From assembly GCF_004363305.1 (NCBI RefSeq), contig NZ_SNZA01000003.1, forward strand, positions 434,001-498,000: a stretch of DNA of 64,000 bases, given 5' to 3'. Origin of the DNA: Marinomonas communis (GTDB taxonomy: Bacteria > Pseudomonadota > Gammaproteobacteria > Pseudomonadales > Marinomonadaceae). Made by a program: the position numbers and the translations under genes. Numbering within the stretch: the first letter of the stretch is position 1; each line of letters begins with the position of its first letter. Below are positions 10,821-20,023 of this stretch, piece by piece. The notes below the pieces were generated by a model, which saw nothing but the letters and a program-made list of their open reading frames with translations, searched no databases and was not told where the DNA came from.

Positions 10821-12769
10821 AGTTGTCGAATAGTAAAGCGGTTAGGGTGTAAAGCCTCGATAACGCTTTGTTCAAATGGTGCTAGCTCATCTAGAATCAA
10901 GCTGCTCAAATAGAACCCACTTAACGGGGCGCTAACTAGGCCGCGAGAACCATGACCTAGATTGACGTACAGTCCAGGGAGCAGCTCACAGTCATCCAAA
11001 GTTTGCCATTTGGCATTTTGTCTAAGCGGCGCGTATCGATCAATGAGCGTGTCCTTATTACTTAGAGGACCGACAATGGGAGCGTAATCTGCAACGGTGC
11101 AGCGCAGAGCGACTCGCCCCTTGCAGTCAGCTAAAGAAATGGCCTCTTTATCAATTGTTAACAAGCCTTGTAGCTTTTCTAAGTTATCGATATGACTTTG
11201 CTCTGAAACGGCTAGGCTATGATTGCCTAAGTCGTAAGTGGCGCCGAAGTTAATATGCCCCTCTAGTTCAGGGGAGAGATAGCCTTCAGCACACAATACA
11301 CTTTTCACCTCGCTAATTTGTTGCTGGTCAGCCGCCGTTAGGTGTCTAGTAGCGATCTGCGTCACCTGGCCTCGTATGGGCTTGGTTGGCCAATCTTGCC
11401 ACTCTTTAAGAGCTGATTGTTCATTAGCGGTACAAAGTACAATATGTGAGTACGAGAGGCTTTCGTTCTGATTGAACGCCAACCAATTGTCGCCTTGTTG
11501 TTCTAGGCGAGTCAGCGACGTGTTCAGTGAAACCTGTATGTTTTCGTGTCTAAGTAAGTGCTCACATACCGCTTGCGGTTTGATCCAACCAGAGAGTGGC
11601 AATTCCAGCCCTTTGGGGTGGGCTTTAACAATGCTATCTGGATAGAGCTGGCTGGCGAGAGTTTTCGCAAACTTTGCTTGCTCATTATCATCTTTTGGAA
11701 ATTGCAACAAACCACATTGTTGCCACAGCTTTTGATCTAAAGGCAGGGACTGATAAAAGCGATTTGCGAATAGATAAGTACTCAAATAGAAGCGGTTTAT
11801 CGGCGTATCTGATGCGCCGAGTTTGGGATAGAGCATACCTTGCGCGTTACCTGAGGCGCCGCCTGCAATTTGGTTTCCTTGTTCCCATACTTCTACCTCA
11901 ACACCTTTATTAGCCAGCGCTTGGGCAGTGGTTGCGCCGGCAATGCCACTGCCAACAACCAGTACTTTGGTGACTGCTTTGGGCTGTTTCGCTCGGAACC
12001 ATGGCAGCCTAGATGTTTGGATTGGGGTAGGGTGCTGGTCGCTTTCTTGGTGACTTGTGAACGTACCAACCATCATTTCACGTTTATGGCCAAACCCTTT
12101 GACCTTCTGCACATCAAAACCGTGGGCCTGTAAGCCTCTACGAACGATGCCTGCTGCAGTGAATGTTGCAAAGGTCGTGGTGTGATCGCTCAAGCGTTGA
12201 ATGTTCTGAAACAGTTCTTCACTCCACATTTCAGGGTTTTTACTTGGGGCAAAGCCATCTAAAAACCAAGCGTCTACGCTTCCATCTAGTGCCTTAAAGC
12301 CGTCGCTGGCTTCGCCAAACCACAGAGTTAGTGTGGTTCTATGCTGAGGTAAGAAAAGCGTGTGCAGGCCATGACATAAAGTAGGGTAGCTCTCAATAAG
12401 AGGCTTAGCGAGCTCCGCAAGAGATGGCCACATCGCGAGTGACTGGGTCAGCTTTTCCTTATTAAGGGGAAATTTTTCCACTGAGACAAAATGTAGCCAA
12501 CTGTCAGATGGGGCCTTGTCTAAGAACAGTTGCCAAGCACACAAGAAATTCAATCCTGTACCGAAGCCTGTTTCGGCAATGGTGAAGCGCTCATTCGGGC
12601 GTAGACTTGAAAAGCGATCAGCGAGCTGGTTATGTTCTAAAAACACATAGCGTGTTTCATCTAAGCCAGCGTCTTTATCAAAATAGACATCATCGAATGC
12701 ACTGGATCTTGGCACACCATCGTCACCAAAATCCAGAGCGGGCAACTCAAGTTGATAACTAGTTAACAC
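10802..12769 (-). CDS. mnmC: Bifunctional tRNA 5-methylaminomethyl-2-thiouridine enzyme MnmC
   Basis: Finishes the mnm5s2U wobble modification: an FAD domain removes the carboxymethyl group and a methyltransferase domain adds the methyl. The N-terminal part carries the SAM motif ETGFGTGLNF and WFLDGFAPSKNP. The C-terminal part has the Rossmann motif VVGSGIAGATTA. Alignment from memory with E. coli MnmC favours a GTG start at 12769, giving 655 residues with YQLELPALDF near the N-terminus and GAG upstream. The frame also has ATGs at 12808 and further up, inside ppiA. With GTG the gene overlaps ppiA by 11 bases. Confidence 0.93.
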   Translation of the reverse strand: MLTSYQLELPALDFGDDGVPRSSAFDDVYFDKDAGLDETRYVFLEHNQLADRFSSLRPNERFTIAETGFGTGLNFLCAWQLFLDKAPSDSWLHFVSVEKFPLNKEKLTQSLAMWPSLAELAKPLIESYPTLCHGLHTLFLPQHRTTLTLWFGEASDGFKALDGSVDAWFLDGFAPSKNPEMWSEELFQNIQRLSDHTTTFATFTAAGIVRRGLQAHGFDVQKVKGFGHKREMMVGTFTSHQESDQHPTPIQTSRLPWFRAKQPKAVTKVLVVGSGIAGATTAQALANKGVEVEVWEQGNQIAGGASGNAQGMLYPKLGASDTPINRFYLSTYLFANRFYQSLPLDQKLWQQCGLLQFPKDDNEQAKFAKTLASQLYPDSIVKAHPKGLELPLSGWIKPQAVCEHLLRHENIQVSLNTSLTRLEQQGDNWLAFNQNESLSYSHIVLCTANEQSALKEWQDWPTKPIRGQVTQIATRHLTAADQQQISEVKSVLCAEGYLSPELEGHINFGATYDLGNHSLAVSEQSHIDNLEKLQGLLTIDKEAISLADCKGRVALRCTVADYAPIVGPLSNKDTLIDRYAPLRQNAKWQTLDDCELLPGLYVNLGHGSRGLVSAPLSGFYLSSLILDELAPFEQSVIEALHPNRFTIRQLKRGEV

Positions 12770-13310
12770 GGGTGATTTTCTCGATGGTAATCGGTGTGCT
12801 TGGAACATTTTGATAAGGGCCCATTGTGCGTGTTGGGACATTAGCAATTTGGTCGACTACATTCATGCCTGATACAACACGTCCGAAAACGGTGTACCCC
12901 GCACCACCACGAGCACCATGGTTCAAAAATCCGTTATCCACTTGGTTGATAAAGAACTGCGAGGTGGCACTGTTAGGATCACTGGTACGAGCCATAGCTA
13001 GAGTGCCGCGTAGATTGTAGAGGCCATTGTTGCCTTCGTACGCAATCGCTTTGTGGGTCTGTTTGCGACCTAGATCTTTTGTAAAACCACCGCCTTGAAC
13101 CATGAAACCACGAATGACGCGATGGAAAATAACCCCTTCATAGAAGCCCTCATCAACATATTGGAGGAAATTCTTAACTGTGTTTGGAGCTGCTTGCTCA
13201 TTTAGGTCGACACGAATGTTACCTAAACTTGTTTGAATATCGACCTCTGTCGCGAAGCTTGGCAGGCTCAGTGCTGACAGCACTAGACAAGTGAGTAAAC
13301 TTTTTTTCAT
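12759..13310 (-). CDS. ppiA: Periplasmic peptidyl-prolyl cis-trans isomerase (cyclophilin)
   Basis: Catalyses proline isomerisation during folding of exported proteins. The ATG at 13310 follows AAGGA and gives 183 residues. It begins with a signal peptide of about 20 residues ending PSFA. The cyclophilin core follows, with FHRVIRGFMVQGG and SQFFINQVDN, including the catalytic Arg and the substrate-binding Phe/Gln residues. A longer frame reaches 13370 but would bury the signal peptide. The gene overlaps mnmC downstream, so the two are probably cotranscribed. Confidence 0.94.
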   Translation of the reverse strand: MKKSLLTCLVLSALSLPSFATEVDIQTSLGNIRVDLNEQAAPNTVKNFLQYVDEGFYEGVIFHRVIRGFMVQGGGFTKDLGRKQTHKAIAYEGNNGLYNLRGTLAMARTSDPNSATSQFFINQVDNGFLNHGARGGAGYTVFGRVVSGMNVVDQIANVPTRTMGPYQNVPSTPITIEKITRVN

Positions 13311-13397
13311 TAGAGTTTTCCTTATTGGCAATGCGCCCATAATATTAGGAGGTTCATTAAAGAACGCCAAGATGAAATTGATTTAAGAGGTCTAAAC

Positions 13398-13685
13398 ATG
13401 AGAACCGCAGTGGTTGAAATTGAATATTGCACATTATGTCGTTGGATGCTGCGAGCGGCTTGGTTATCTCAAGAACTGCTGATGACATTTGATGACGATA
13501 TTAAAAGTGTCACCTTGATCCCAACCCAAGGTGGGATTTTTAAAGTTCGAGTTAATGGCGAAGAGATTTGGTGCCGTAAGTCGGAAGGAGGCTTTCCTGA
13601 AGCGAAAGTTCTAAAACAACGCATGCGTGATGTCATCGATCCTGAACGAGATTTAGGCCACTCAGATGTTAAGACTTCTGAATAG
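13398..13685 (+). CDS. SelT/SelW/SelH family (Rdx) thiol protein
   Basis: A 95-residue thioredoxin-like protein of the Rdx family, the bacterial relatives of selenoproteins W and T. The redox motif is CTLC with Cys11 and Cys14 after a first beta strand (VEIEYC). The helix LRAAWLSQELL and the GGIFKV strand are family marks. The second position is cysteine rather than selenocysteine and the protein has no TGA codon inside. It is divergent from ppiA with AGAGG before the ATG, and has its own terminator. The cellular partner is unknown. Confidence 0.88.
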   Translation: MRTAVVEIEYCTLCRWMLRAAWLSQELLMTFDDDIKSVTLIPTQGGIFKVRVNGEEIWCRKSEGGFPEAKVLKQRMRDVIDPERDLGHSDVKTSE

Positions 13686-13701
13686 TATTTGCTTCTGCTA
13701 A

Positions 13702-13737
13702 ACAAATAAGCGGCTTAAGGTAGCCGCTTATTTGTAT
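13702..13737. terminator. Terminator between the Rdx gene and yciI
   Basis: ACAAATAAGCGGCT (13702-13715) pairs perfectly with AGCCGCTTATTTGT (13722-13735). The A/T-rich outer arms allow use from either side. Confidence 0.8.
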
Positions 13738-13768
13738 GTGTCTAATGCTTCGTGCTCAGTAGGACGAT

Positions 13769-14065
13769 TTAAAAGACTTGTTTGAATGGTTTGACGTCAA
13801 CTTTGGCATAGACACCCGCTGCCACATACGGGTCGGCCTCTGCCCAAGCTTTAGCATCTTCAAGGGAGTTGAACTCTGCAATGACTACGCTGCCAGTAAA
13901 TCCAGCTTCGCCAGGATCATTGGAGTCGATAGCTGGGTTAGGGCCGGCTAAGACAAGGCGTCCCTGATCACGTAAGGCTTGCAGACGCTCAAGATGAGCT
14001 GGTCGCGCAGCTAATCGATCTGCCAAGCTATTTTCTACGTCTTGTCCAACAATTGAATAAAGCAT
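13769..14065 (-). CDS. yciI: YciI family protein
   Basis: A 98-residue ferredoxin-like alpha/beta protein of the YciI family. Members have a conserved His/Asp pair of possible enzymatic use, but the physiological role is not established. The ATG at 14065 follows AAGGAC and matches the family N-terminus ([12 protein letters not shown]). The upstream frame to 14128 lies inside yciB and lacks a better start. The motif [11 protein letters not shown] and the D/E-rich [10 protein letters not shown] segment are typical. It starts four bases after the yciB stop and is almost certainly cotranscribed with it. Confidence 0.9.
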   Translation of the reverse strand: MLYSIVGQDVENSLADRLAARPAHLERLQALRDQGRLVLAGPNPAIDSNDPGEAGFTGSVVIAEFNSLEDAKAWAEADPYVAAGVYAKVDVKPFKQVF

Positions 14066-14069
14066 TGTT

Positions 14070-14606
14070 TTAGTCCTTGTTTTGCATTTGCGAAGACAAG
14101 TAAATGCCTTGCAGGATAATAAATACAATGGTCATGCCCAATAGACCAAACAGTTTGAAGTCTACCCATACGTCTTCGCTGAAGTTAAACGCTACGTATA
14201 AGTTGACCGCCCCTGATAAAATAAAAAAGCCAACCCAGGCAAGGTTGAGGGTTCGCCATGTGTTATGGGGCAACTCAATTTTATCTCCCATCATGCGTTC
14301 GATGATGTTTTTATGGCCAATGAACTGACTGCCAAAGAATGCAACGGCAAATAGCCAGTTAACAATGGTTGGCTTCCATTTGATAAAGTCGCCGTCGCCC
14401 ATCAGAACCGTGGCGCCACCCAGTAATACAACCAGTGCGAGCGATACAATATGCATCTTTTCAATAGCTCGGAATTTAAGCCATGTGTAGCCTACTTGTA
14501 GAAGGGTGGCAGGTATCAGAACTGCCGTTGCGATAATGATGTCGCCAGTTGTTTTGTAGACCAAGAAAAATACAAGAATGGGTAAAAAGTCGAATAGTAA
14601 TTTCAT
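14070..14606 (-). CDS. yciB: Septation/intracellular membrane protein YciB
   Basis: Inner-membrane protein of the YciB (IspA/IspZ) family, linked in E. coli to cell envelope synthesis and septation. The 178 residues form about five helices with the family segments [25 protein letters not shown] and [10 protein letters not shown]. It is the first gene of the yciB-yciI pair and is divergent from rnm. This neighbourhood (yciI, yciB, yciV, yciO, rluB) resembles the trp-flanking region of E. coli without the trp genes. Confidence 0.93.
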   Translation of the reverse strand: MKLLFDFLPILVFFLVYKTTGDIIIATAVLIPATLLQVGYTWLKFRAIEKMHIVSLALVVLLGGATVLMGDGDFIKWKPTIVNWLFAVAFFGSQFIGHKNIIERMMGDKIELPHNTWRTLNLAWVGFFILSGAVNLYVAFNFSEDVWVDFKLFGLLGMTIVFIILQGIYLSSQMQNKD

Positions 14607-14672
14607 AGTTAAGCCAGTTTATGTATGCTCGAAAGATCATACCTAGCAATAGCCGGAAAAAATACCCCTTTG

Positions 14673-15524
14673 ATGTCTGATACCCGATACCAGCGAATCG
14701 ATTTACACACCCACTCAACGGCCTCTGATGGTAAGTTATCTCCCACTGAACTTGTCCAGTTGGCACATCAACAAGAAGTACAAATGCTTGCTCTGACTGA
14801 TCATGACACGACAGCAGGTCTAAGTGAGGCTAAAGGTGTGGCTACGTCTTTAGGCATGACTCTTGTGAATGGATGTGAGTTATCGGTCGCATGGAAGAAA
14901 ATTCCCTTACACATGGTAGCGTTAGGTTTTGATGACGACTGCTCGATTATGGCGAAATGGACCCAGCATAATCAAACCGTTAGGCTTGAAAGAGGCCGTC
15001 AGATAGCAGACTTGCTAAAGAAGAAAGGGCTACCCGATTTGTTTGATAAAGCTGTGGAAGAAGCTGGTGAAAGTCAGCTAGGTCGCCCTCATTTTGCAAA
15101 AGTAATGATACTTGAAGGGATCGTAAAAGATATGAACAAGGCTTTCGATCATTACCTTGGCAATAAAAAATTGGGACAAATTCGTGATGTTTGGCCTCAA
15201 TTAGAAGAGATTATGCCAGAGCTTGCGGCCACGAATTGTGAGCTTGTTTTAGCGCATCCCAAGCGATATCCGCTGACAGTGACTAAACTTAAAGCGATCA
15301 TGCAAGATTTCAAAGCGCTAGGCGGCGATGCTATCGAAGTGGCTTCAGGGAACGAAAGGCCGGATTATGTTCGCTTTTTAGAGCGATTATCTCGGGACTT
15401 CGAATTCAAAGCCTCTGCAGGCAGTGACTTTCATGGGCCCTTTGGACCGTGGACGCAAGTTGGGCGCTTTACTCAAGTACATGAACAAGAGATTTCCCCC
15501 ATTTGGTATCAATGGCAGGTTTAG
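14673..15524 (+). CDS. rnm: PHP-domain 5'-3' exoribonuclease RNase AM (YciV)
   Basis: Metal-dependent PHP-family hydrolase. The E. coli homologue RNase AM (YciV/TrpH) trims 5' ends of rRNA and other RNAs. From the ATG at 14673 it has 283 residues. Metal-binding motifs are visible: DLHTHS, LTDHDT, GRPHFA, LAHPKR and SDFHGP. An upstream TTG at 14625 would add 16 unlikely residues, and there is no strong ribosome binding site for either. It is followed by yciO, as in E. coli. Confidence 0.9.
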   Translation: MSDTRYQRIDLHTHSTASDGKLSPTELVQLAHQQEVQMLALTDHDTTAGLSEAKGVATSLGMTLVNGCELSVAWKKIPLHMVALGFDDDCSIMAKWTQHNQTVRLERGRQIADLLKKKGLPDLFDKAVEEAGESQLGRPHFAKVMILEGIVKDMNKAFDHYLGNKKLGQIRDVWPQLEEIMPELAATNCELVLAHPKRYPLTVTKLKAIMQDFKALGGDAIEVASGNERPDYVRFLERLSRDFEFKASAGSDFHGPFGPWTQVGRFTQVHEQEISPIWYQWQV

Positions 15525-15551
15525 CCAGAGCCGCCGTGAGTTTGATGAATT

Positions 15552-15588
15552 CACCTCCTTTGGAGGTGCTATGGAGAGAAAAGTTTGA
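15552..15588 (+). promoter_or_regulatory. Hairpin and five-codon leader ORF before yciO
   Basis: CACCTCC (15552-15558) pairs perfectly with GGAGGTG (15562-15568) around loop TTT. The right arm contains a GGAGG ribosome binding site, which precedes ATG GAG AGA AAA GTT TGA (15571-15588). The TGA of that tiny frame overlaps the TTG start of yciO at 15585. There is no T tract, so this looks like a translational control element rather than a terminator. Confidence 0.5.
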
Positions 15589-16205
15589 GCCAGTTTTTTC
15601 AGATACATCCGGAAAACCCCCAAGCACGCTTAATTAAGCAGGCAGCACAAATGATTCGTGAAGGTGCTGTGATTGCTTACCCTACGGATTGTGGTTATTC
15701 GCTAGGGTGTCACATTGGTGATAAAGCGGCATTGGAAAAAATACGTACTATTCGTCGTTTAGACGATAAGCATAACTTTACGTTGGTGTGTCGAGATCTG
15801 TCTGAGATTTCAACCTACGCGCGTTATGATAATGCGATTTATCGCTTGCTGAAACATCATACACCTGGGCCTTATACCTTCATTTTTAATGGTACATCAG
15901 AGGTACCGCGTCGATTGATGCACCCTAAGCGTAAAACCATTGGAATTCGCATTCCAGATAATAAAATCGTGCAGGCCTTGCTCGAAGAATTGGGTGAACC
16001 AATCATGAGTTCTTCATTGATTTTGCCGGGTGAAACGGACCCTATGATGGACCCTTACGATATTCGTGATACGTTGCAGCATCAATTGGATTTAGTTATT
16101 GATGGTGGTTTTTGTGGTATGCAGCCAACGACCGTTATTGCGATGGATTCAGAGTCCATTGAAGTACTTCGTGTTGGCGCGGGTGACCCAAGTCCCTTCG
16201 AGTAA
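15585..16205 (+). CDS. yciO: Sua5/YciO/YrdC family protein YciO
   Basis: Member of the Sua5/YciO/YrdC fold. The paralogue TsaC/Sua5 makes threonylcarbamoyl-AMP for tRNA t6A, but YciO lacks an assigned essential role there. The 206 residues align end to end with E. coli YciO, starting SQFFQIHPENPQ. Further matches are YPTDCGYSLGC, HNFTLVCRDLSE and PGPYTF. The start is TTG at 15585, six bases after GGAGAG, and it overlaps the stop of a five-codon frame. Confidence 0.93.
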   Translation: MSQFFQIHPENPQARLIKQAAQMIREGAVIAYPTDCGYSLGCHIGDKAALEKIRTIRRLDDKHNFTLVCRDLSEISTYARYDNAIYRLLKHHTPGPYTFIFNGTSEVPRRLMHPKRKTIGIRIPDNKIVQALLEELGEPIMSSSLILPGETDPMMDPYDIRDTLQHQLDLVIDGGFCGMQPTTVIAMDSESIEVLRVGAGDPSPFE

Positions 16206-16246
16206 AAACTGCGTAAGGTATGCTATCAACTGGTTTATGATCCGAC

Positions 16247-16252
16247 TATAAT
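16247..16252 (+). promoter_or_regulatory. Putative -10 element for rluB
   Basis: A perfect TATAAT lies 91 bases before the rluB ATG. The hexamer 17 bases upstream (TATCAA, 16224-16229) is only a weak -35, so the promoter call rests mainly on the -10 and on the gap between yciO and rluB. Confidence 0.45.
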
Positions 16253-16343
16253 GCGGCACAGTTAACCAGGTTAGCGTATCTGGGTTTAATTTAGATATTT
16301 AACATAACTGGGTTGCTGCGAAGCATTCCCGAAAGAGGTCGTA

Positions 16344-17258
16344 ATGGACGAAAAATTACAGAAAGTGTTGGCGAGAGCAGGTGTGGGATCTCGTCGTGAG
16401 ATGGAAAACCGTATTCGTGAAGGTCGTGTAGTAGTTAATGGTAACGTTGCTACGCTTGGCGATCGAGTGCGCCCGGATGATCTGATCGAACTTGATGGTA
16501 TTGAAGTAAAAACCACAGCTTCTAGTGAAGTTGAGCGTCGAGTGATTATTTACAACAAGCCTGAAGGTGAAGTCTGTACTCGTAAAGACCCAGAGGGTCG
16601 ACCAACCGTTTTTGATCGTTTACCAAAACTTAGAGGCAGCCGTTGGATTGCCGTTGGCCGTTTGGATATTAATACTTCCGGTCTGTTGTTGTTCACCACT
16701 GATGGTGAGCTAGCAAACCGTTTAATGCACCCATCTACAGAGATAGATCGAGAGTATCTGGTTCGTGTCATGGGTAATGTAACGGAAGAGCATGTTGAGA
16801 ACTTAAAGAAAGGCGTGCTGTTAGAAGATGGCATGGCTCAGTTCACAGACATTGTTGATGGTGGTGGTGAAGGTATCAACCATTGGTTCTACGTGTGTCT
16901 GATGGAAGGCCGTAACCGTGAGGTGCGTCGACTGTGGGAATCCCAAGGGGTTAAAGTAAACCGCTTGAAACGTGTTCGTTTTGGTCCAGTGTTCTTACCT
17001 TCGAAAGCTAAGGTTGGTCGCTGGGTAGAAATGGACGATACGGATGTGCAGTCCTTGTGTGAAGTTGTCGGATTGGAACATAAAGTATCGGGTCCAAAGA
17101 GTCAGCAAGAGAAACACGATCGACGTCGCCAAAGTGGTGCCCGAGTATCTGGCAGTGTGGCAAAAACAAAACGACGCGACAAAGGGTTTGATTGGCAGGC
17201 TTCTGAAAAACAGCAAGAATTCAAACCACGCCGTCCAGGACGTCGTTCATTTAGATAG
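16344..17258 (+). CDS. rluB: 23S rRNA pseudouridine synthase RluB
   Basis: Converts U2605 of 23S rRNA to pseudouridine in E. coli. The 304 residues contain an N-terminal S4 RNA-binding domain (about 1-60) and the RsuA-type catalytic domain with Asp108 in [13 protein letters not shown] basic C-terminal tail (residues 245-304, rich in Lys/Arg/Gln) is typical of RluB. AGAGG precedes the ATG. In several relatives scpA-scpB sit just upstream; here there are only 138 noncoding bases back to yciO. Confidence 0.95.
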   Translation: MDEKLQKVLARAGVGSRREMENRIREGRVVVNGNVATLGDRVRPDDLIELDGIEVKTTASSEVERRVIIYNKPEGEVCTRKDPEGRPTVFDRLPKLRGSRWIAVGRLDINTSGLLLFTTDGELANRLMHPSTEIDREYLVRVMGNVTEEHVENLKKGVLLEDGMAQFTDIVDGGGEGINHWFYVCLMEGRNREVRRLWESQGVKVNRLKRVRFGPVFLPSKAKVGRWVEMDDTDVQSLCEVVGLEHKVSGPKSQQEKHDRRRQSGARVSGSVAKTKRRDKGFDWQASEKQQEFKPRRPGRRSFR

Positions 17259-17274
17259 AAGAGGATTTTAGGCT

Positions 17275-17736
17275 ATGAGCATGGTGCGATGGATATTAGT
17301 AGTTGTCATTGCAATGCTAATTGGATTTTTTGTCTATGTAGACATGAATAATGGGGTGCCAGATCACCTAGGTGTGAATGACGGACTGTTGGCACCGTGC
17401 CCTGATATGCCTAATTGTGTATCTTCTCAAGCTTTACCCGAAGATGAACAGCATTTCGTAGAACCGATCATTTACCGAACCAGTGTCAAACAGGCGCAGT
17501 TAAATGTTGAACAGGCATTGCTAAACGCTGGTAATGCTCGGATTATCAGTAGTCGCTTAGGATATACGCACTTCGAGATTTCTAGTGACTTCTTCGGTTT
17601 TAAAGACGACTTAGAAATTTACTTCCCTGAAGCGGACAGTGTGATGCACGTGCGATCTGCTTCTAGGGTTGGTTATGATGATCTTGATGTCAACCGAGAA
17701 CGTGTTAGACAAATTCGAGATCTTCTAGTAGATTGA
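17275..17736 (+). CDS. DUF1499 family protein
   Basis: A 153-residue protein with one N-terminal membrane helix (about residues 5-24) and a periplasmic DUF1499 domain. The family signature is CPDMPNCVSS near residues 42-51, with two cysteines, and DDLEIYF plus MHVRSASRVGYDD later. The function is unknown. It lies 16 bases after rluB and 42 bases before a two-component system, all on one strand, so it could share a transcript with either. Confidence 0.85.
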   Translation: MSMVRWILVVVIAMLIGFFVYVDMNNGVPDHLGVNDGLLAPCPDMPNCVSSQALPEDEQHFVEPIIYRTSVKQAQLNVEQALLNAGNARIISSRLGYTHFEISSDFFGFKDDLEIYFPEADSVMHVRSASRVGYDDLDVNRERVRQIRDLLVD

Positions 17737-17778
17737 TCCTGAAGGCTTTCTTAATTATCAAATGGACGAGGATAGAAT

Positions 17779-18498
17779 ATGAGCGCGAATGAACCCCAAT
17801 CAATTTTGATTGTTGAAGACGATGAGCGCCTCGCCACGTTGACCCAAGAATACTTACAAAAAAATGGCTTCAATGTTGATATTGAACCGGACGGTCGTAA
17901 TGCGATTTCTCGTATTGTTGAAGAGCAGCCGTCATTGGTTATTCTTGATTTGATGCTGCCAGGTGCGGATGGTTTTACGGTATGTCGTAGTGTACGTAAT
18001 GACTACCATGGACCGATTCTAATGCTTACTGCACGCAGCGACGATGTCGATCAGATTCTTGGTTTAGAAATTGGTGCTGACGATTATGTGTCCAAACCCG
18101 CTAAACCACGCGTTTTACTAGCGAGAGTCCAATCGCTATTGCGCCGCAGTACGCAAGATATTGATCTGGCGGCTGCTCCAGCAGAAGCAGAGCAAAACCT
18201 TGAATTTGGTAGCTTAGTGATCGATAACTCTCGCCGTGAAGCATGGCGTGAGGGAGAAGAGATCGAGCTAACCAGTGCAGAGTTTGATCTACTGTGGTTA
18301 CTCGCTAGCAACTCTGGCCGAATCCTTAGCCGTGAAGAGATTTTTAGTGAACTGCGTGGTATTGAATACGATGGTCAAGACCGCTCGGTTGACGTACGTA
18401 TTTCTAGAATTCGTTCAAAAATTGGCGATGATCCGATCCATCCTCGCCGAATCAAGACGATTCGTAGTAAAGGCTACCTGTTTGTAAAAGAGGTATAG
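17779..18498 (+). CDS. OmpR-family response regulator (RstA-like)
   Basis: DNA-binding response regulator of 239 residues. The receiver domain (about 7-120) has the acidic pair Asp14/Asp15, phospho-acceptor Asp57 in LVILDLMLPG, and Lys106. The winged-helix domain (about 140-236) ends RRIKTIRSKGYLFV. It resembles RstA in sequence. Its kinase starts five bases after the stop. Target genes cannot be deduced here. Confidence 0.92.
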   Translation: MSANEPQSILIVEDDERLATLTQEYLQKNGFNVDIEPDGRNAISRIVEEQPSLVILDLMLPGADGFTVCRSVRNDYHGPILMLTARSDDVDQILGLEIGADDYVSKPAKPRVLLARVQSLLRRSTQDIDLAAAPAEAEQNLEFGSLVIDNSRREAWREGEEIELTSAEFDLLWLLASNSGRILSREEIFSELRGIEYDGQDRSVDVRISRIRSKIGDDPIHPRRIKTIRSKGYLFVKEV

Positions 18499-18503
18499 TC
18501 TCC

Positions 18504-19997
18504 ATGCGAAGTGATATGTGGCGCCTCTATCGGCATGTTTTGATTGGGGGCGTGCTCATATCGCTTGTGTGCTTTGCCGTCATAGAATGGCTGCAGAAAA
18601 ACTACCATCAACGTCATCTTTCTCAGCAACTACTTGCTGATGTCGAACTTACGGCCCAGTTGTATCGGATGAACAACTCGGTTTTACCTACCCTAAGCAC
18701 TGCATCATTTTACACTTGGAAGCCACTTGGTTCTGTCTCCGATAGCCCTGATCTTAGATTTGAGCAAACATTAGAGGAGGGGGCTGGTTATGCTTCGGTT
18801 TATGATGGTGACTCTTTAATTTTAGCTGGTGAGCTTCAATGGCAGAGGTTGCAAAGTGTTCAGCCGTTACTACAGCGGTTTTTGTTATCTGACTTAGCGC
18901 TTGCTGAAAAGTTACAGTTATTGAATGGGCTTTCAAATATCGTTGTTACGCAAATTCAAGCGCCTGTATGGCGGGCAGGGGAAGTTAGCTATTCTCAAGC
19001 ACCTGATCAAGATGCTGCGTTTATCTGGCAGCCTGATGCTTCGGACAAGGCTTGGCGAGTAGAAGTGCTACAAAAATCATCCCTCTCTATTGGTGTGACG
19101 GTCTTACTGTTCATTGTACTATCGATTTCAGCATTGCTAGTCTTAGTCTGGATTGAATTCTTAGGGCTTGATCGCAAACGCCTTCATTTTGAAACAGTCA
19201 CACGTCAAATTGCTCGTGGTAGAGGGACTTTGCCGCAAGGTGTGGTAGACAGCTCTGGCACATTGAAAGAGCTGGCCTATTCATTTGATTCTATGTCAAC
19301 TCATATCCAGCGTTTGCTCAAAGTGCAGCGTGAAATGATTAACGCCATCTCTCACGAACTTAGAACTCCTATTGCGCGCTTACGGTTTGGACTTGAAGTA
19401 TTAAAGGATGATGTCACAGAAGAGCTTGAGCATTCTATTTCAGCACTTGAATACGATGTGGAAGAGCTGAATACACTGGTCGACGAAGTTCTCACTTATG
19501 GCAAGTTAGAAGAAGGCACCCTAGCGTTAAATTTCGAGCGAGCGAGTATTCGACAAATTTTAGAAGGGATTGTTGAGCACAATCACGCCTTACTTCAAAA
19601 ATACGATGTGCAAGTCACCGTAAATGGCGATGAGTGGGTGAACGCTGATGCTCATCACCTGCATAGAGCGCTGCAGAATCTTATTTTGAATGCTTCGAAG
19701 TATGCAAATTCAACCATAGCGATTACCTTCACCGAAGACGAAGAGCGTTGGCAGGTTGACATAGAAGACGATGGTCGTGGTATCCCTGAAGAAGATCGAG
19801 ATAAGGTGTTTATACCGTTTCAGAGATTGGATAATTCCCGCACTCGAGCGTCAGGTGGTTACGGCTTAGGCTTGGCCATTGTTCAACGTATCGCTTTTTG
19901 GCATGGTGGTGCGGTGTTGATCGAGGGGAGTGAGCTTGGTGGAGCTAAGTTTAGCTTTATTTGGTCTCGAAGCCAGCACCAAAACAGCCTAGGTTAG
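18504..19997 (+). CDS. Sensor histidine kinase (RstB-like)
   Basis: Membrane sensor of 497 residues paired with the preceding regulator. Helices near residues 10-28 and 196-220 bracket a periplasmic sensor region of about 165 residues. A HAMP-like linker follows. The H-box is AISHELRTPIAR with phospho-acceptor His284. The ATPase domain shows NLILNASKYAN, DDGRGIPEED and GGYGLGLAI. The signal sensed is not evident. In E. coli RstB responds via PhoPQ to low magnesium, but that cannot be assumed here. Confidence 0.92.
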   Translation: MRSDMWRLYRHVLIGGVLISLVCFAVIEWLQKNYHQRHLSQQLLADVELTAQLYRMNNSVLPTLSTASFYTWKPLGSVSDSPDLRFEQTLEEGAGYASVYDGDSLILAGELQWQRLQSVQPLLQRFLLSDLALAEKLQLLNGLSNIVVTQIQAPVWRAGEVSYSQAPDQDAAFIWQPDASDKAWRVEVLQKSSLSIGVTVLLFIVLSISALLVLVWIEFLGLDRKRLHFETVTRQIARGRGTLPQGVVDSSGTLKELAYSFDSMSTHIQRLLKVQREMINAISHELRTPIARLRFGLEVLKDDVTEELEHSISALEYDVEELNTLVDEVLTYGKLEEGTLALNFERASIRQILEGIVEHNHALLQKYDVQVTVNGDEWVNADAHHLHRALQNLILNASKYANSTIAITFTEDEERWQVDIEDDGRGIPEEDRDKVFIPFQRLDNSRTRASGGYGLGLAIVQRIAFWHGGAVLIEGSELGGAKFSFIWSRSQHQNSLG

Positions 19998-20023
19998 GTG
20001 TGTGGTGCTGGCATAAAACGGTG

